A stretch of 64,000 nucleotides of DNA from Tupaia tana (GCA_026018925.1 JAKSZU010000003.1:9883236-9947235), one strand, 5' to 3'; shown: positions 44,256 to 55,990, numbered from the stretch's first letter. A program made the numbers and translations. The notes: generated by a model not told the origin, from the sequence alone.

Positions 44256-44570
44256 AAAAGTAATTTAAACTAGGGACCAGCAGTTAGCGTAATGGCTATG
44301 TCGCTGGACTCCCACGTAGTCGACCGCGGTTCGAGTCCCGGACCCGGCGGCTTAGACTCACGCCGGGCGCATGTGCGTGCGTGCCCAAGATCCCGAGAGG
44401 AGAATGGAGGAGAAGGGATTGCGGCGTGGCCATCCCCCCTGGGGGGTGATTTCCTGCTTTCTATCTCTCTGTCTCTCTCTGTCTGTCTGGCGAGCGCACA
44501 CGCCCTATAGCAAAAACCTCTCCAAAAAAAAAAGAAAAAAAAAAAAAAAAAAAAAAAGTAATTTAAACTA
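44256..44570 (+). mobile_element. Reference-quality long-form SINE
   Basis: Body 44273-44553 with a perfect 17-bp target duplication, AAAAGTAATTTAAACTA, at 44256-44272 and 44554-44570. Order: tRNA-like head (44273-44355), 7SL-like middle beginning GCCGGGCGC (44362-44370) and continuing to about 44430, hairpin CCCCCCTGGGGGG (44434-44446), CT block, GCGAGCGCACACGCCCTATA and an A tail. CpG-rich and intact, so probably close to the source sequence of the family. Confidence 0.97.
44285..44338 (+). promoter_or_regulatory. Internal RNA polymerase III promoter (A and B boxes)
   Basis: A-box-like TAGCGTAATGG at 44285-44295 and B box GGTTCGAGTCC at 44328-44338, which fits the pol III consensus GGTTCGANNCC. 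The 32-bp gap is typical for tRNA-type promoters. The CTCCCACG word between them resembles the anticodon loop of tRNA-Gly(CCC). Confidence 0.8.
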
Positions 44571-44789
44571 TACAATCCAGATCTTTGTACTAATCACTTA
44601 CTAAAATACCACCCATCTATTATTTTGAACCAAACCAATGAACAAGAACAGACTTATTTCTCCCTGTCTGTCTGTCCGTCTTTCTCTCCTTATGGTAATT
44701 CTGTTGATAACTACAAGTTTAAAAAATATCATGGCATAAATAAATTAAAAGTATGTTCTCCTGTTATTTTTATCTAGGATGATTTTATT

Positions 44790-44953
44790 GAATTTTATTT
44801 TGTTTATTTATTTTTTTAATGTGACCAGAGAGGGACAGAGTGAGAGAAAAAGAGGCAGAAAGTGAGAAAGCGAGCTGCTGGGTCCAGGTCTTAAACCACA
44901 GTCAGCCATGTGGGAGTCCAGCACTCTCAACCACCATGCTGCCTGCCAGCCAC
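44790..44953 (-). mobile_element. Short-form SINE
   Basis: T-rich tail side, GACCAGAGAGGGACAGAG block, direct transition to head, ending GCTGCCTGCCAGCC. Confidence 0.78.
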
Positions 44954-46328
44954 CCACCCCACCATCCGTTACTTTTTTTTCTTTTTAATATTTTGTAAAC
45001 TTAAACATTCTGGTTTACAAGTTCCTTTGTCTAGCACATTGGTATGACTGAGAAGTGAAAGGGAGGAGATAGAAGAAAACCAACCAAAATTGATGGAAAT
45101 CTATTAAGAACCAAGAGTACTATTTGTATTATGCTCAAGCGGCAATCATGCAGTCAGGTTCTAGGGGAATACTTGAGGCCAGTGTTGCTCTTCTGGTTGT
45201 TTACCTTGAGATCATTACCGATGAATACCTCGTGTCAGTTGAGTATTTACTAATTATTACGACTACACACTGATGCAAACCTAGCCCAAAGAAAACAAAA
45301 ATCTAAGTATGTGTTTTGATTTAGACTAAATGATGCTATTAACTCAGTGGAAGAAATTTAAAATCTAAATAGAAATATAGTTTCCATTGCCACAGCGTTG
45401 GGGTGATTAATTTGAATCTGGACATCTTGTTGGTGAGGTCTAGCATTAAAGGAACATATGCATATAAATTGGTGAATTATATTTTAATAAGTGGTATATT
45501 TAATGTTTTAATGTATTTTATCATTTTCACCTTGCAGCACAAAATAATGTTGACCAACAGCACCTCTTTATAGCACTGCTTATAAAAAGAGAAATGGTGC
45601 ATTATATGTCTGACACTTAAGGTCAAATACTGAAGATGCATTGTATATTAATGTATCCAATATATCAGACAGAAAGTTAATGTCTACCCTCCCTTTTGGG
45701 TCTAGACTATTTCATAAACCTATTTTTACCTTCTTTGGTTTGATTAATAGTATCCCAGAAATACTCTGCTCTGACAGCACATAAAGACAGTTTTGATATT
45801 AATGAGAATCATGAAGGAACTAATTCTCATGATATTTGAAATAAAACATTTCAGAAATTGAAAATAATTTGATATATAGGTTTTGTTAAACACAATGTAG
45901 CATGTTGTTTTACTCTAGGAATTTATTCAAGGCTAATAATTTAATATAATTTCTACTGAATTATTTAGTAGATTCTCCCTTGAAAAACTGCTAGAATGAT
46001 GCAACTCACTAGGTCTATAACATAACATAATATATTAATTTTCACTGCTATGATGGGCATTTATAACACAAAGCTATTTTATAGGTTTCTTCATCTAGGT
46101 CAATTATTTTAATTTGTGATATGTCCTTGGAATTTAGTTTTGTTAATAATAGAAATATGCTAAAATAGAACTTAGCTAAAAAAAAAACAACACAAATAGC
46201 AAAATATTTATAAGTCATTAGTTTCTCTATTAATGGATTCTGCTTTTTCTGGGTTTATTTTGCTATCTTATTGGCTTCCTGGAAAATCATTAATGTTTTA
46301 TTACCTGTAACCACCTAGAGAATAAATC
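44954..46328. other. AT-rich sequence without recognisable repeats
   Basis: No gene, SINE or other family is visible. Confidence 0.5.
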
Positions 46329-46636
46329 TGTTGGCTATTGGGACCTGCAGATGGCATAATGGCTATGTCACTGGACTCCCATGTAGTCAACCACAGTTCA
46401 AGTCCCAGACCCGGTGGCATAAATTCATGCCAGGTACATGTGCATGCATAACCAAGATCCCAAGAGGAGAATGGAGAGAATGGAGGAGAAAGGATTGCAG
46501 CATGGCCAACCCCCCGGGGGTGATTTCTCACTTTCTATCCCTCTTTTCTCTCTGTCTTTCCAGCAAGTGCATGCGCCATATAGCACAAAAACCTCTCAAA
46601 ATAAATAAATAAATAAATAAATAAAATGCTGGCTAT
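46329..46636 (+). mobile_element. Long-form SINE
   Basis: Body 46340-46625 with an AATA tail. TGTTGGCTAT (46329-46338) and TGCTGGCTAT (46627-46636) are the target duplication. The middle carries an extra GAATGGAGA unit near 46471-46485. Confidence 0.9.
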
Positions 46637-46684
46637 GACTCCCTAAGAAAACCTTAATCTTAAGGAATAGAAAAGATATTCCTT

Positions 46685-46687
<3 letters not shown>

Positions 46688-46724
<37 letters not shown>
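46688..46724. repeat. T37 homopolymer
   Basis: An uninterrupted T run with no SINE body on either side. Confidence 0.95.
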
Positions 46725-46730
<6 letters not shown>

Positions 46731-47403
46731 TAAATAAATTTTATTCATCAAAAAGACTCTTGAAAGACAGAAGTTGCTATATTGGGCATTTTATTATTTA
46801 TATGTATAGTGCATGGTCTGAAGTACAGAAATTTACTTTTTGCCTAGAAAGTAGTATTTCTTCTTTATCACATATTGGCTTTCAATATCTTAATTCCTCA
46901 TGTTGTTTTTCATAAGCAATTTTAATTTCAAAATTAACATAATAAAGATGATTGAAATGCAAAAAGCAATAATGGGATGCTGTTAATAGTTTTTATTTTT
47001 CTTAATTTTTTTCTATTTACACATTTTAAAAATCTACCATCTTATTTTAGCTTCTAACATTCTAAAGTTTCCAGAATAGTGTTTCTCTCAGAATATATAA
47101 ATATGTTTATCTGAACTGGTTCTGCTCAGCAATTTAATAAATTGTGCAGTCCACAGGGAATACCATTAATTATGTAAAGACTGATGGGGATTCATTTACT
47201 TGGTTTCTTTCTGAACCACTTGACTTGTCTCTATTTAATTAAACAATAATAAATGTGATGGTAGAAAGAAATTTATGCTGTCAGTGAACAATACTAAATA
47301 TGTCCCTGGAATAAAGAATGGGATTTTGGATGTCTTCATATTTAGAGAGAAAATCAGAGAAAGATAATTACAAACACTTGCCTACATGCCCACATATAGA
47401 GAT

Positions 47404-47434
<31 letters not shown>

Positions 47435-47527
47435 TATATACATACATACATACATACACATATTTTTAATCATATTTTATCGCTAGTTTCCCAGTACAGA
47501 AAATAATGTAAAGACAAATAACTATCA
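46725..47527. other. Unique AT-rich sequence
   Basis: A compound TA/CA/CATA simple repeat lies at 47405-47461; otherwise nothing recognised. Confidence 0.5.
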
Positions 47528-47825
47528 AAGCCTAGTGCATTCCTTGGGACCAGCAGTTAGCGTAATGGTTATGTCGCATGACTACTCCCATGTAGTCGAC
47601 CGCGGTTTGAGTCCCAGACCTGGTGGCTTAGACTCACACTGGGCGCGTGTGTGTGTGTGCCCAAGATCCCAAGAGGAGAATGGAGGAGAAGGGATTGTGG
47701 CATAGCCATCCCCCCTGGGGATGATTTCTCGCTTTCTATCTCTCTGTCTCTCTCTGTCTTTCTGGCGAGGGCACGCACCCTATAGTAAAAAACCTCTCAA
47801 AAAAAAAAAGCATAGTGCATTCCTT
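47528..47825 (+). mobile_element. Long-form SINE
   Basis: Body 47546-47807. AAGCCTAGTGCATTCCTT and AAGCATAGTGCATTCCTT flank it with one mismatch. B box reads GGTTTGAGTCC. Confidence 0.93.
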
Positions 47826-47865
47826 CATTTCATCTTAGAGAACTCATTTGCTGTTTTAAAAGGAT

Positions 47866-48030
47866 TATTTATTTCATTTTATTTATTCATTAATTTATTT
47901 TCATTTGACAAGAGAAAGACACACAGAGAGAAGAAAAGTGAGAAAGCAAGTCACCAGGTCCGGAACTCGAACTGTGTTCAGCCATGTGGGAGTGTCCAGT
48001 GCCTTAACCACCATGCCACCTGCTGGCCCT
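47866..48030 (-). mobile_element. Short-form SINE with CTCF-like head
   Basis: ATTT-rich tail, GACAAGAGAAAGACACACAG, then the head with TGCCACCTGCTGG (48014-48026), ending in CCCT. Confidence 0.85.
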
Positions 48031-48142
48031 AAATTCATTTGCTTTTAAAGAGGTAGTTTTTGTGCATTTTACGTAAGGTGCACATCTTACTGTAATTTGA
48101 AAATATGGCATGCAATACCTTGTTAATTACATATTGAAAAGT

Positions 48143-48416
48143 AGACTATCAAGATTTTTTTTAAGAGAGATGTTTGCTACAGGGCACATGCGCTCAACAG
48201 CGAGACAGAAAGACAGAAAGTGGGAAATCACCCCTGGGGATTTGACCACACCTAAATCCCTATTTCTCCAGTCTGTTCTTGTGATTTTGGGGCACATGCA
48301 CATGTCTGCCTAGCATGAGTTTAAGTTGCCAGGTCTGGGCCTTGAACCACAGTTGACTACTTGGGAGTGCAGTGACATAACCATTATACCATCTGCTGGT
48401 CCCAGACTATCAAGAT
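48143..48416 (-). mobile_element. Long-form SINE with perfect target duplication
   Basis: Body 48156-48403; AGACTATCAAGAT at 48143-48155 and 48404-48416. Confidence 0.93.
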
Positions 48417-48507
48417 ATTAAGAACATGCTCCTGAAAGATAGGGCAGTTAGTTATATACCATAATCAGTTATGAGAAATAATAATCACATAAATGTAACC
48501 TGTTTTT

Positions 48508-48747
48508 TCTTTTTTTGGACAGAGATTTTTGCTGTAGGGCATGTGCACTCTTCAGAGATACAGAAAGTGAGTAATCACCCCCCGGAGTGTATGACCATGC
48601 TGCAATCCCTTCTCCCCCATTCTCCTCTAGGGATTTTGGGCATGCACACACACATGCCTTTAGTGAGTTTTAAGTCACTGGGTCTGGGACTGAACCTTGA
48701 CTACGTGGGAGTCCAGTCACACAATGATTATACCAAGTGCTGGTCCC
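48508..48747 (-). mobile_element. Long-form SINE
   Basis: ATTTTTGCTGTAGGGCATGTG, short GA block, CCCCCCGGAGTG hairpin relic, head ending AAGTGCTGGTCCC. Confidence 0.88.
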
Positions 48748-48841
48748 ATAAGCTGATATTTTTTAAGGTAAATTATAAATACAGTTGAAATATCTAAAAT
48801 AATTTAACTCTATAATTTAAATATTAAAATTTTTAATTTTA

Positions 48842-49006
48842 AAGATTTATTTTATTTTATTATTATCATTACTTTATAACTTGGTATAGTCATCGAGGAA
48901 AGACAGAGAGAGCAAGTGAAAAAGCAAGCCGTCATGTCCAGAACTCGAATTGCAGTCAGCCATGTAAGAGTCCAGCGCCCTAAACGCCACACCACGTGCT
49001 GACCCC
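48842..49006 (-). mobile_element. Short-form SINE
   Basis: ATTT-rich tail, GAGGAAAGACAGAGAGAGC, direct head with AGTCCAGCGCCCTAAACGCC, ending CACGTGCTGACCCC. Confidence 0.85.
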
Positions 49007-49448
49007 AGTATTTAATTTTTTTAGCTACAAGATCCATGACCATGTTAAATTGTTGGCACCAAAGAATTGGTATGAGAGAGACATATAGAGAAACAACCCG
49101 TCAACTTCCTGCTTTTAGAAATTTGGGCAGTATTATAGCCTCTTTAGCCTTGTTTCTATCCCTGTAACCTGGCGTGTGAACATATACTTTGGAATAGGTA
49201 TAATGTACACTAACTCATAGTTATGACATGTGGAAAACATCCATACCAGTGCCTATCACACAATAGTTAACACAAAAAGTTTAGCTATTATAAGGACATT
49301 ATACCCTTTTCTTTGAGTACGTGTTCTAAGAACAAGTTTCAGCACTACATGGCAGCAAACAGAGGACATTTGTATTGCACTGCGGCAGGATTAACAGGTC
49401 CACTAACTCATTAGTGGGTTCATGTTTAATTTCAATTCAGCATTTATC
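49007..49448. other. Unique AT-rich sequence
   Basis: Nothing recognised. Confidence 0.5.
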
Positions 49449-49737
49449 ATTTCTTTTCTTTCTTTCTTTTATTTGGAGAGGTTTTTGCTATCGGGCACAT
49501 GTGCTCACCAGACAGACAGAGGGAGACAGAGAGACAGAAAGCGAGAAATCACCTCCCAGGGGGGATGGCCACGCCATAATCCCTTCTCCTCCATTCCCCT
49601 CTCCGGATCATGGGCACACACGCACACGTGCCCAGCATGAGTTTTAAGCCACTGGGTCTGGGACTCAAACTGTGTTGACTACATGGGAGTCCAGCGACAT
49701 AGACATTATGCTAACTGCTGGTCCCATTTCTTTTCTT
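49449..49737 (-). mobile_element. Long-form SINE with perfect target duplication
   Basis: Body 49461-49725; ATTTCTTTTCTT at 49449-49460 and 49726-49737. Confidence 0.93.
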
Positions 49738-50105
49738 AAGGTATGGGTTCATCCATTAATTTTAAAATAAAAAATTAGTTCTGCCTTGAAATGTAGATAA
49801 AATAATGCATAAAACAAAGTCTTACAGGAATTTTCTCCCATAGATATATTTAGCTTAAAAATGTCTTTAGTTGCACAACAGTCAACATGAATATATTAAA
49901 ATTATTGTTTCTATATCCCCAATATTTAAAAAAAATTAAAATTTCATATATGAAGTGATCATATATACATTTTAAATAAAAACAGAATCCCTCACAAATC
50001 ACCATTATGTTTTAATAAGCAAGGTTATTTTTAATTGTAGAATTTGGTGAAAAAAAAAAAACTTTTCATAAACCAACCAAAATTTTATAGCCACAAAGTA
50101 TGGCA
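49738..50105. other. Unique AT-rich sequence
   Basis: Nothing recognised. Confidence 0.5.
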
Positions 50106-50394
50106 GAGAGCAGCATTTTGTTATTATTTTTGTTAGAGAGGTTTTTTCTTGCTATAGGACACATACACTCGCTGGAGAGACAGAGAGACAAAAAAGTAAG
50201 AAATTACCTCCAAGGGGAGATGGCCACACCTCAATCCCTTCTCCCCCATTCTTCTCTCAGGATTTTGGGCACCATGCACACATGTTCTGCTTAAGTTTAA
50301 GTGGCTAGGTCTGGGACTCAAATCACTATTGACCATGTGGGAGTTCAGCAACATAACCATTATGCCATCTGCTGGTCCCGAGAGCAGAATATTC
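50106..50394 (-). mobile_element. Long-form SINE with CTCF-like head
   Basis: Body to 50379. GAGAGCAGCATTTTG before and GAGAGCAGAATATTC after are a diverged target duplication. TGCCATCTGCTGG lies at 50363-50375. Confidence 0.88.
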
Positions 50395-51583
50395 AACATA
50401 GTTGAGAGGTTAGAAATGTATCTCTTTGACACACCAAATATGTTCATTGCATAAATAATGCACTCCAAATTAGCGATTAAATAATAGTGATTTAAAATCT
50501 CCCTATCAGAGATAAATATCCCCAATATTTTGATATAATTATTTCTGATCCTATAAAGCACATTTTGAGTTCAATATTTTTATGTAATTTTATGTGATAA
50601 TAGTGTTAAACTTTACAGCAGACTTTCATTTGTATAAGCATTTATGAATGCAAGTTAAATAGCTATATAACATTGTATCTTGTAACATCACATCCAGTAG
50701 GCTTTCTACAATTTGCACAGTTATTCTCTATTAGGCTATTTTATGACTGTCTGCCATGAATGCATACCAATACATTTGGGCGAACAATAGGATTATTTAT
50801 CTTTTGGATATTTAGAAATGATATTACTGGCCCAAGTTGAAATGGTTTATAGCTCTTGAAACAGACATTGAGTTTTTTAACATTAAAATTGAAACTAGAT
50901 CAAGGTGGCATTTTACACAACTGAATCTGAGGACTTCACTCAAGGGCTGATTTAGTTTCCTTGTTGGTAGGAAATTTAATTCCCAGTACAATTTAGACAT
51001 TAATTGAAAAATAAAAATACCTTGGCTGAATTAAATAATATGGGTCGTGAACAGGGGCCAGCCAAGACTCCTCTACCCTGTTATTGGTGTCTTTTTGTGT
51101 AACAGTCACTGGCTCCCTAGGCCATGCCTCAGGCTGCTGTGGTGTGGTATGAGGCCCGCATCATCTCCACGGATAGTCCCCGTATTCCACCACAGATAGG
51201 CATACAGTCTGAATGCAGATAATGTTTGTTTATATACAAATGAGACATCCACTTCCCAGGACCAGGATTGTCATCCCAAACTCCTGGTATGCCAGGAAGC
51301 CAGGAGTGAGCTCCATTCTCATCCTTTCTCGCTCTATCACCAACCTAGCTTAAATCGCTCTAAAGACAACCAACTGTGCAAAGTGTTATTTCATTGTGTG
51401 CTCACTTCCTTGGCATTCTATGAACTTAACAATATGATTTGTGACCCGAACAATAACAAAAATCTGTGACTGGAACTATGTGTATCTTACAAAGCATTAA
51501 CTAACACCAAACTATGCATAATTCCAAAAACAATTTAATTGGAATAGAATGTCAATTATCAGTTTTTCCTTAACACATATTTG

Positions 51584-51614
<31 letters not shown>

Positions 51615-52288
51615 ACTACTTTGAATTTAAAAATATGATCTTTTCTGTTCCATGTGGGATTTTTCTACTTAAAGGACCTGTAGATGCATTTCTTTTATAT
51701 TACTGCTCTAAAACATGCTGGAAAATCCAATGGACTGTAAAGCTGTTGAGGGAAAGACTTGGTTCCTATTGCTGACTAGTTGCCAATAAACATCTCCTGA
51801 GGAAATGGGTTATTGGACTGTCGTATTTCTTTTTTAAGGATACTTATAAGTATTTTTGGATAGTTTTATGTGCCTCATGCAATTCCTCATAGTTCTCCGT
51901 AATGGCGGTCCCTGCTGGTGGCCCTCTGACAGTGCAGCTTTCCCCCCGAAAGGTCGGCCACGTGCTGACTGCGTGCTTCACTCCGAAACCTGATTTTTTT
52001 CAATTTTCTTTAACATGAATGCTCCATACATTTGTATTTCTTGACTCACTGATGCAATCGGAGAGTGACGTTCTCCTCTCTAAGCAGCAAGTCTTGACTG
52101 GAATCCAGCTAAAAGGTGAAAAAAAATCACCATTCACAGAAATAGGGATTGGATGATGACTTCTGAGTGTCGTAAGACATTTCTTTTGGTTTCAGCCAGT
52201 CAGGGTCTCTGTTTAATGAACCATTTTAAAACCCGAGTGGTTCAAGCTAAAGTATTCATTAATTTATGTCTTAGCATGGAGCTTTTAC
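50395..52288. other. Mostly unique sequence
   Basis: A CA repeat lies at 51586-51614. A GC-richer patch at 51050-51300 and another at 51895-51985 (with CCACGTGC) are not identified. No gene is evident. Confidence 0.45.
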
Positions 52289-52290
52289 AT

Positions 52291-52556
52291 CTTTTTTTCT
52301 TTTTTTTTTTTTTTTTTTAGGATTTGCCGTAGGGCATGTGTGCTTAATGGAAAGAAACAGAAAAGAGACACAGTGAGGGGGAAAGTGAGAAATCATCCCC
52401 CAGGGGGAATGGCCATGCCTCATTCTCTTCCTGGGATTTTGGGCACACACGCACACATGCCCGGCATGATTTTCAAGCCACTAAGGCCAGGATGAAAGCT
52501 GTAGTCAACTATGTAGGAGTCCAGAGCCTTAACCACTACAGCACCTGCTGATCCCC
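52291..52556 (-). mobile_element. Long-form SINE
   Basis: Long T run, GATTTGCCGTAGGGCATGTG, GA block, CCCCCAGGGGGAAT hairpin, head ending CACCTGCTGATCCCC. Confidence 0.85.
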
Positions 52557-54015
52557 CATACTCACTATTATTCAGTAGAATAACAGTGCCTGTGGTTCTC
52601 AGAAACAGATGGGTGAGAGGAGGGAATCCACTAAGCACTAATAGCCCTAATATTGAAAAGCCATAGAGCAATCACTGCAAATATGTTGGAAGGATTCACT
52701 TTTGGGTAATACCAGAAGTCAGAGCTCACAAACTGAGCTATCTTTACAAATATTGATAGTTCTCAGACTTCATTGAACATAAGTTTTAAGGAATTAACTG
52801 AAACTTTTTTGACTAGCTCAGCTAGCCAAGGCTCACATGAGAGGCAGTAAGAAAAGATTTATTTTTCTTTTTTTTTTTTTCCTAAGCATAGAAACAGAAA
52901 TGTTAAAAGTTCTCCTCACAATAATTTAGGAGAAACAAAAAGGCAATGAGACGTTTTATGTAATTGATGGTACAGTGTATGATGAATGGTGCTGTCCTGA
53001 TTACGCCACCTCAGCGCTCACATCTTCATCAATTTCTTCCTTCCACCCTGTCCTCTCCCTAGTTCCTCTATTGGCACCCGGGATGGACAACCTCTACAAA
53101 GGGGTGGAGGTGGGGCGAATAAAATGTCTTCAGTAGGAAATGTATTCCTAAAGTAATAGCAAGATATCAAAGCTGAAATATTTACACACAGATGAGGAAG
53201 TTTTTGCTCAACAATAAAATGATGTTCCTAATTGTTTAATTCATGTGGTAATTGATCTTATTTTTCACTTTTGGTCCTACTTTGGTCTTTCCTTCTTATT
53301 TCCTCCTTTCTCTATTTTTCTTCTGTCCTACCCTGGAAAGTTTTGCTTCTCTCTGCTTTGCTCTACTCTGTCCCTGAGAGGCCTATTCCTAGACTCAGGC
53401 CCTTGATTTAGCTCATAAATCTTAGTCTCTGACATCTCGAATGAGTATACTATGATTGATCATAGGTGATTAATTCTTGCCTAGAATTTACCCATGAAAA
53501 TTCAGGTTGGTATTTCAAGGCTTAATCAGATCCTACACTGTTTTCTAGATTCCATCTCTGATAGGTTCTGTGTCTCCTACAAGCAGCAGAGAAGGGACAG
53601 TTTCTTGGAGTTGTCTTAAAGGAAGAATGAATCAACTTAGTTGCTGACTTGGTGGCTATAAATGAGAGGTACGTTACAATCATTATTATTTGGAGAGTCA
53701 GGTATGAGAATAAAGTGATTTTGGGAGAAACAGATAAGCGCGGACACAGAAAGGATGATGTATTTAGCTGTGTTGACCACATAAATAAAGTTTCAGTGAA
53801 AGCTAGTATATTTTGATACATTCAGACAAGTTTTTGAAGGAATAAATGACTTTGGAACTTAAGTATTACCACTAGAAAATGCCAAGAAACCAAAGAAATT
53901 ATTGTTGCTAAAGTTCCTCACCAAAATAATATGTTGGAATTAACAAAAAAGCACCAGAAAATTGACCTGATTAGCATTATGTGAGCAGAATCTCATTGAA
54001 TAAAAACAAAAAATA
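52557..54015. other. Unique AT-rich sequence
   Basis: No repeat or gene recognised. Confidence 0.5.
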
Positions 54016-54017
54016 TT

Positions 54018-54119
54018 TGGTGCTAGCAGGTGGCATCGAGGTAAAAGTGCAGGATCACCATGGCCTACTACATGGTTCGAGTCCTGGACCTGGTGGCTTG
54101 AGAATCATGCCGGGCATGT

Positions 54120-54167
<48 letters not shown>

Positions 54168-54326
54168 ATGCCCAGAATCCCGAGAGAAGAATAGAAAAGA
54201 AGTGATTTCAGTGTGGCCATCCTCCTTGGGGAGGTGATTTCTCATTCTCTGTCACACTCTGTCTCTCTCTCGTCACTGTACATGCCTTATGGCAAAAAAC
54301 TAAAACACAAAACAAAACAACAAAAA
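54018..54326 (+). mobile_element. Long-form SINE with TG repeat expansion
   Basis: Head GGTGCTAGCAGGTGGCATCG, B box GGTTCGAGTCC (54076 region), then a TG run at 54122-54166 in the place of the GTGTGCGTGCGTGCC word, CTTGGGGAGGTG hairpin relic, CT block, ATGGCAAAAAACT and an AAAC-rich tail. Confidence 0.88.
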
Positions 54327-55257
54327 ATGTTCTATGCCAAGCTTGTTTTTCTTCCTACCTGTTCTGGTGAAGATTGACACCTCAACGATCAGAAAATGAA
54401 CATAATTGACAGTATTGCAGGCTTTTTACCCAGAATGAAGACAGGTGAAGTGGAGATTTCACATACTTTGAATAAAATTTAAGGTGGGAGACTTAAGAGG
54501 CTACATTAATGTACCTGCTTGAACTAGGACAAGACTGAGGTAATGTGAAAAAGGAACATAACTTTAAGGATGTTTGAGCTAATCAGAGTGCCATTTGCCT
54601 AGCAACACCCAGTTAAACAAATGGGCCCATAAATCCTGGGGGACACATGAGTTCAGGATACATTTATTATTTTGGAACTTGACTTCTCCATTTTTCAATA
54701 CAGTGATTAAGTCATTTACTTTTAAATCATTCAGTTGTTCAAGTCATATATCTATCCATTTGTGACAACTGTTTAAATTATCATTTCTGAATCTTCAATT
54801 TAAACTTGACATTTTATGGAAGACTACCCTCAGAGATTTTATTGCTTTTCCTTATATTTCCAAATTGTGCCGAAGTGGTGCATACTTCTGAGTCATAAGC
54901 AAAAGTATCGAGGATACTGGAAAATCTCAAGGAATCCACTTTTAATTAGAGATATATTTTTAAAGCTTGAAATGTTTGGTTTAATGTTAGAAAAGGGAAT
55001 TAAGTCAACATATTGTCAGACTAGATTAGTCATTTTTTTCTTCAGAAGTGTAAAGCAGATGCATATTTTGAAGAACAAGTCAAGGATTAAATATCGTGTT
55101 ACATTATACTTAAATTTTAAGTCTAATATATCTAGAAACAAATTAGCCAGTCTGTAATTAAACTTGTAAGCTTTGAATACATTTTAAAAATAGAATCATG
55201 AAACAAAAATCTATAGGTGCTTTGAAAGCACAGGCTGCCAGTCTAACTCCTCGAATT
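54327..55257. other. Unique AT-rich sequence
   Basis: An RFX-type word, TTTGCCTAGCAACACC, lies at 54594-54609. The 113-codon open frame at 54816-55157 has no recognisable domain. Confidence 0.45.
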
Positions 55258-55258
55258 T

Positions 55259-55369
55259 AAATTTCAATCACACTGGGACCAGTGATTAGCGTAATGGTTA
55301 TGTCTTTGGACTCCCATGTAGTTGATTGCAGTTCAAGTCTCGGATCCGGCAGCTTAAAACTCACGCTTG

Positions 55370-55406
<37 letters not shown>

Positions 55407-55583
55407 TGTGTGTGCCCAAGATCCCGAGAGGATAATGGAGGAGAAGGGATTGCGGTGTGGCCATCCCCCCTTGGGGGGTGATTTCTCGCTTTCTGTCTCT
55501 CTGTCTCTCTCTGTCTGGTGAGCGCACGTGCCCTATAGCAAAAACCTCTCCAAATAAATAAATAAAAAAATTTCAATCACACT
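55259..55583 (+). mobile_element. Long-form SINE with perfect target duplication and TG repeat
   Basis: Body 55275-55567; AAATTTCAATCACACT at 55259-55274 and 55568-55583. A GTGT run (55373-55412) replaces the CpG-rich word of the middle. Confidence 0.95.
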
Positions 55584-55723
55584 GTCACAACTTGATTAGG
55601 AGAAAAATACAAAAGCTGAGCAATTATGTACCTGCTTTCTAAGGTCAGTTTACTATCTATGGATCTTCATAGGAAGCTATTTGAGTCTACCTGAAGGAAA
55701 GACTTGACAAATTTTATACTAGT

Positions 55724-55990
55724 GCAACCAGAGCCCCACGGTGCAGTGATAATGGACTACTCAAGAGGAGCTGGGTCCCACATGGCGAGTGTGGTCGGAA
55801 TCTCCAGCCCATCCAGCCTGAGACATGCCAGACACACACGAGAGTTAAAAGGTCATGGGCTGAAGGACTGGAGGAAGGGAACAGTCTGACCGCACCCTGT
55901 GGAGAACGACTCATCTCTCTGCTCTCATTCTCTCTCCGCTCTCTCATTCTCTCTTTCACATATGTACGCACATGCTCTATCATGCATGAA
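55724..55990 (+). mobile_element. Old diverged SINE of the same family
   Basis: CAACCAGAGCCCCACGGTGC head, CTGGGTCCCACATGGCGAG, degraded middle, CTCATTCTCTCTCC block, CACATGCTCTATCATGC end. Confidence 0.6.

Noticed and set aside
44273-44355. tRNA gene
   Set aside because: A and B boxes are present, but the acceptor and anticodon stems do not pair as in a functional tRNA, and the same sequence recurs dozens of times as a SINE head.
44270-44575. 101-codon minus-strand open frame and its many look-alikes (45-338, 15624-15944, 38477-38764, 57889-58107 and others)
   Set aside because: All are translations of the same SINE in one frame or another; their shared peptide words reflect repeat sequence, not a protein family.
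54816-55157. 113-codon open frame as a gene
   Set aside because: AT-rich, no recognisable domain, no homologue that I can name, and length within chance for such sequence.
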